Assembly: GCF_016086655.4 (NCBI RefSeq)
Contig: NC_052132.2
Location: 19,222,805 to 19,286,804, forward strand
Direction: 5' to 3'
Length of the DNA stretch: 64,000 nt
Source of the DNA: Lepeophtheirus salmonis
Lineage: Eukaryota; Arthropoda; Copepoda; Siphonostomatoida; Caligidae
Part shown: in pieces, positions 61,561 through 64,000 of the stretch
How the letters are laid out: every line of letters begins with the position of its first letter
Position numbering within the stretch: the stretch's first letter is position 1
Notes under the pieces: generated by a model
What the model saw: the letters and a program-made list of their open reading frames with translations, nothing else
What the model was told of the DNA's origin: nothing
Database searches by the model: none
Made by a program: the position numbers and the translations under genes

Positions 61561-62064
61561 CTTTAGAGGTATATCACCATTTGTGAGGCCAATGGTAGCC
61601 AAATAGTATAAATTAATTTGACTTTGGCTATGCACAAAAAAGATTAATGAAGATTGTGTTACATCCATAATAAAATAATTGCAGGCTAAATTCAATTTTC
61701 TTTCTAAGTGTGTAAGTTTTACTTGTTCACCGTGCTGATAAAAATAGACTGGTTTATTAATGTAGATGAAATTACCCTTCACCTGAAGCATGTTTTTTTA
61801 GTCAAAGTTGGAGTCTGAAAAGCTATTTTGAGAAATAATTTCTGACATCTATTATACTTATCCCTAATCTATGATTAAAATTATTATATACAATAAAAAA
61901 AATATATTTAGTCAATCAACATCATAAAAGGTTAGTTATATATGCATCAAAATAATATTCGAAGTTTTTTTTTTTATATTTATATCTCAAATTGATATTT
62001 TGAAATTATAGCAACTTTAAAAAAAGCATATGTAAATATATTGTTTTAAAATTTATACAGTGTA
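61561..62064. other. AT-rich DNA without recognisable genes
   Basis: Nothing supportable was seen. Confidence 0.4.
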
Positions 62065-63007
62065 CAGGGTGGACAAGATAAATCCGGAATAACTTTAACG
62101 GCTAATGATGAGTATTGGGGAGGTTTTGTGATAAAATATTTAATACTTGTTACAAGCTAAATGTGGTTGCTGTCAAATTTAATAACAGATTTTTTTGAGT
62201 ATCTCGTTGTTCAAGCATGGAAATAGTCACAAGAATTTGCATCATCGAAGCTTGCCGTGCGGACCCTCTGCACAGGAGATAATTTTCTTCTTCAAATATC
62301 CCAAATCAACAGTTTATAACGTAATTAAAGCCTTTGATGAGCAGCTCATACAACAAGATCTTAAAAAATACAAACTAAAAGGCTCCTAACTGGCTTGAAA
62401 CGATTAATTGACACTCATCGAGACACACCATTTGCTAGGCTGGCCATGGACTGTAACGTAAGCAAAGGGATCCTCAAAACAAAGAATTTCGCTTCGGTTA
62501 TGGTCCTGACAGTCATCAGGACGAACGGATATGTTATTCCTCCCACTTTTTCCAAAATGACCAGAAGGTGACCAAGAAGATCTACAAGGACGTTCTCAAG
62601 GATATGGTCATCCCAAAGATGAATGAAGTCATTGATGGGAAGCCATATATATATCCAGAGAGACTCATTGCTTGCTCATAAGGCCGAGATTTTTCAAGAG
62701 CTCTTAGTAGAAAATGTGCTGGATCTTGGACCTCCATTTTATTGACCAGCCAACAACCCGGACCTAAATCCTAAATTGAAGGCTTCCATTGACAATACAA
62801 TGAAGGACATGAATCAGTACGAGGTAGCAAATACATGCAAGGCATTCAGGTGCTGTATATAGATCGTCATCGAGAACAAAGGCTTTCATTATAAATAATC
62901 ATTTTAAATTTAATGTGGCTTTCAAATGTATAAAAAATTATTTTTTATCTCTTATACAAGTCTCATAATTAGAAGTTAAAGTTATTCTGGATTTACCTTG
63001 TCCATCC
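62065..63007 (+). mobile_element. Degenerate Tc1/mariner element with both ends
   Basis: A TA precedes the left end (cagggtggacaagataaatc). The reverse complement of the right end (ggatggacaaggtaaatcca) matches it, and the match extends through gaataactttaac, over 30 bp. Plus-strand frames contain a helix-turn-helix region (about 62265-62400) and a core fragment with VLTVIRTNGYVIPPTF (about 62500-62550). IQRDSLLAHKAEIFQELLVE (about 62655-62715) stands where a QQDxAPxHxA motif is expected and has the catalytic Asp. After it come NNPDLNPKLKASIDNTMKD and the C-terminal CKAFRCC block (about 62838). Stops and frameshifts are present, and the region with the first catalytic Asp is deleted. Confidence 0.85.
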
Positions 63008-63124
63008 TATAGTAAATCTTAATTTTCATAAAAGGAATCATGACTACGTTTGAGTACATAACTCATGTATTTCAAAGGGAAATAAGTGAATTTTTAATAT
63101 AAAAATTAAGTAAGGTTTTTATAT

Positions 63125-63800
63125 TTTATTATTCAAAATGGGTACAATTGTCCTTCAATCACATATACATCCTTCTCTTGAAGCCAGATCTCATCCTCAG
63201 AACGAAGTCCTTCTAAATATTTCAACACTCAAGGTCAACAACAGCCTTCATGGCATTTACAGATGGTTATTTGTTCAACCTTCTTTTAAATGGCACCCAT
63301 AGACAGGAAGGCTGAGATGGGGGTAGGATTGGCCCACATTTTATTCTACCATAAGTCTATTAAGTTTTCAGAGAGCCACTTTTGTGTCCTCTTTGCTGTG
63401 TCTTGATGCTCATCCTGGTGCAAGAGATTGTGCCCGGATGGTTAGTTGTACTCCAGCCAGGGATTTATTGTTTCCATCATAAACAAAAGGTATTCCACAG
63501 GCAACAAATAGGTTTCAGTGGAGCCAGATGAGTAGAATCCTCTCCATTAAATCTTAAGTCCTTTTGTGTTCTAGAGAATACCCCTAAGAAGTCGTCCAAC
63601 ACTTCATCCCTGGACAAAGTCCGGACGATGGTCCTAGGGTAGACTCCTACAATCTTAACAATAGTTTTATTGCAATTTAAGCACAGAAGTGTTCAAAGAC
63701 CCTCTGATGATCGCCCAATTTCATTTTCCCATAGACATAAGAGCAAAAGTTAGCCACTAAAAGTATTTCCCCGCCCTCTGACTACCTGATTCCAAATGTC
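63125..63800 (-). mobile_element. Tc1/mariner transposase remnant, minus strand
   Basis: The stretch is less AT-rich. Minus-strand frames give, from about 63660 down to 63130, SRDEVLDDFLGVFSRTQKDL, then FNGEDSTHLAPLKPICC. They continue through a part near 63370 (SENLID) to INAMK-like sequence and NAMKAVVDLEC, then KDFVLRMRSGFKRRM near 63180. The last part is a typical C-terminus of this superfamily. The order is plausible, but it is interrupted by stops. No terminal repeats were found. It lies only about 120 bp from the previous element and could be a separate insertion. Confidence 0.55.
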
Positions 63801-64000
63801 CACTTATAAATATTATGAAAAATATACTTTTTTTTTTTTCAAGAGACAAAATCATAGTACTATGTATGTACTATGAAAATAATTTCATTATGAAAAATTT
63901 AATTATATACTTTAAATTACTATGTACATAATATGTTATTTGAAACTGAAAAAAAAAATGAATCACAGGACATTTATAAGACTTTTTTCATATGTATAAT
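63801..64000. other. AT-rich DNA at the window end
   Basis: Poly-T lies at about 63828-63839. A short inverted motif (catagtactatgtatgtactatg, about 63853) is present. No gene. Confidence 0.4.

Overview
The window looks like AT-rich eukaryotic, probably arthropod, repeat-dominated DNA. The densest recognisable signal is decayed transposons. These are Tc1/mariner-superfamily copies of several distinct lineages flanked by TA dinucleotides, a BEL/Pao retrotransposon pol remnant, a Ty3/gypsy integrase tail, hAT-like ends, and several unnamed dispersed repeats. The abundance of maT-like and Tc1-like relics in a very AT-rich background fits a copepod such as a sea louse (Lepeophtheirus/Caligus). 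That assignment is inference from memory of such genomes, not a search result. There is no bacterial-type gene organisation, and no rRNA, tRNA or CRISPR array was seen.

Layout. 0-25 kb: mostly AT-rich non-coding DNA with Tc1/mariner relics at 1700-2481, 8173-9288, 11052-11846, 14311-14676 and 14942-15686, one possible terminal exon at 9976-10103 (minus), and dispersed repeats. 25.7-30.7 kb is the most interesting block. It holds an uninterrupted 201-codon orphan reading frame (25701-26306, minus), a small hAT-like element, a foldback repeat, and a ~3.25 kb element (about 27421-30676). That element is bounded by ~180 bp inverted repeats and carries a decayed gene of a large transposase-like arthropod family, recognisable by a FDTTASN motif followed by an HH motif. 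31-36 kb: a patchwork of Tc1/mariner pieces, a gypsy pol tail and a complete TA-flanked 633 bp deleted element. 39.0-39.9 kb: a mariner relic with both ends. 40.8-42.2 kb: the best candidate for a spliced host gene, with three exons and two introns that all keep phase 1. 48.1-49.1, 56.0-56.4, 60.6-61.6, 62.1-63.0 and 63.1-63.8 kb: further Tc1/mariner relics. 53.2-54.1 kb: the BEL/Pao relic.

Almost every protein similarity lies in broken frames, so the recognisable coding capacity is largely dead mobile DNA. The two candidates for living genes (25701-26306 and 40822-42171) have no product I can name. Family assignments rest on reading conserved motifs by eye in translated frames; no alignment or database search was done.
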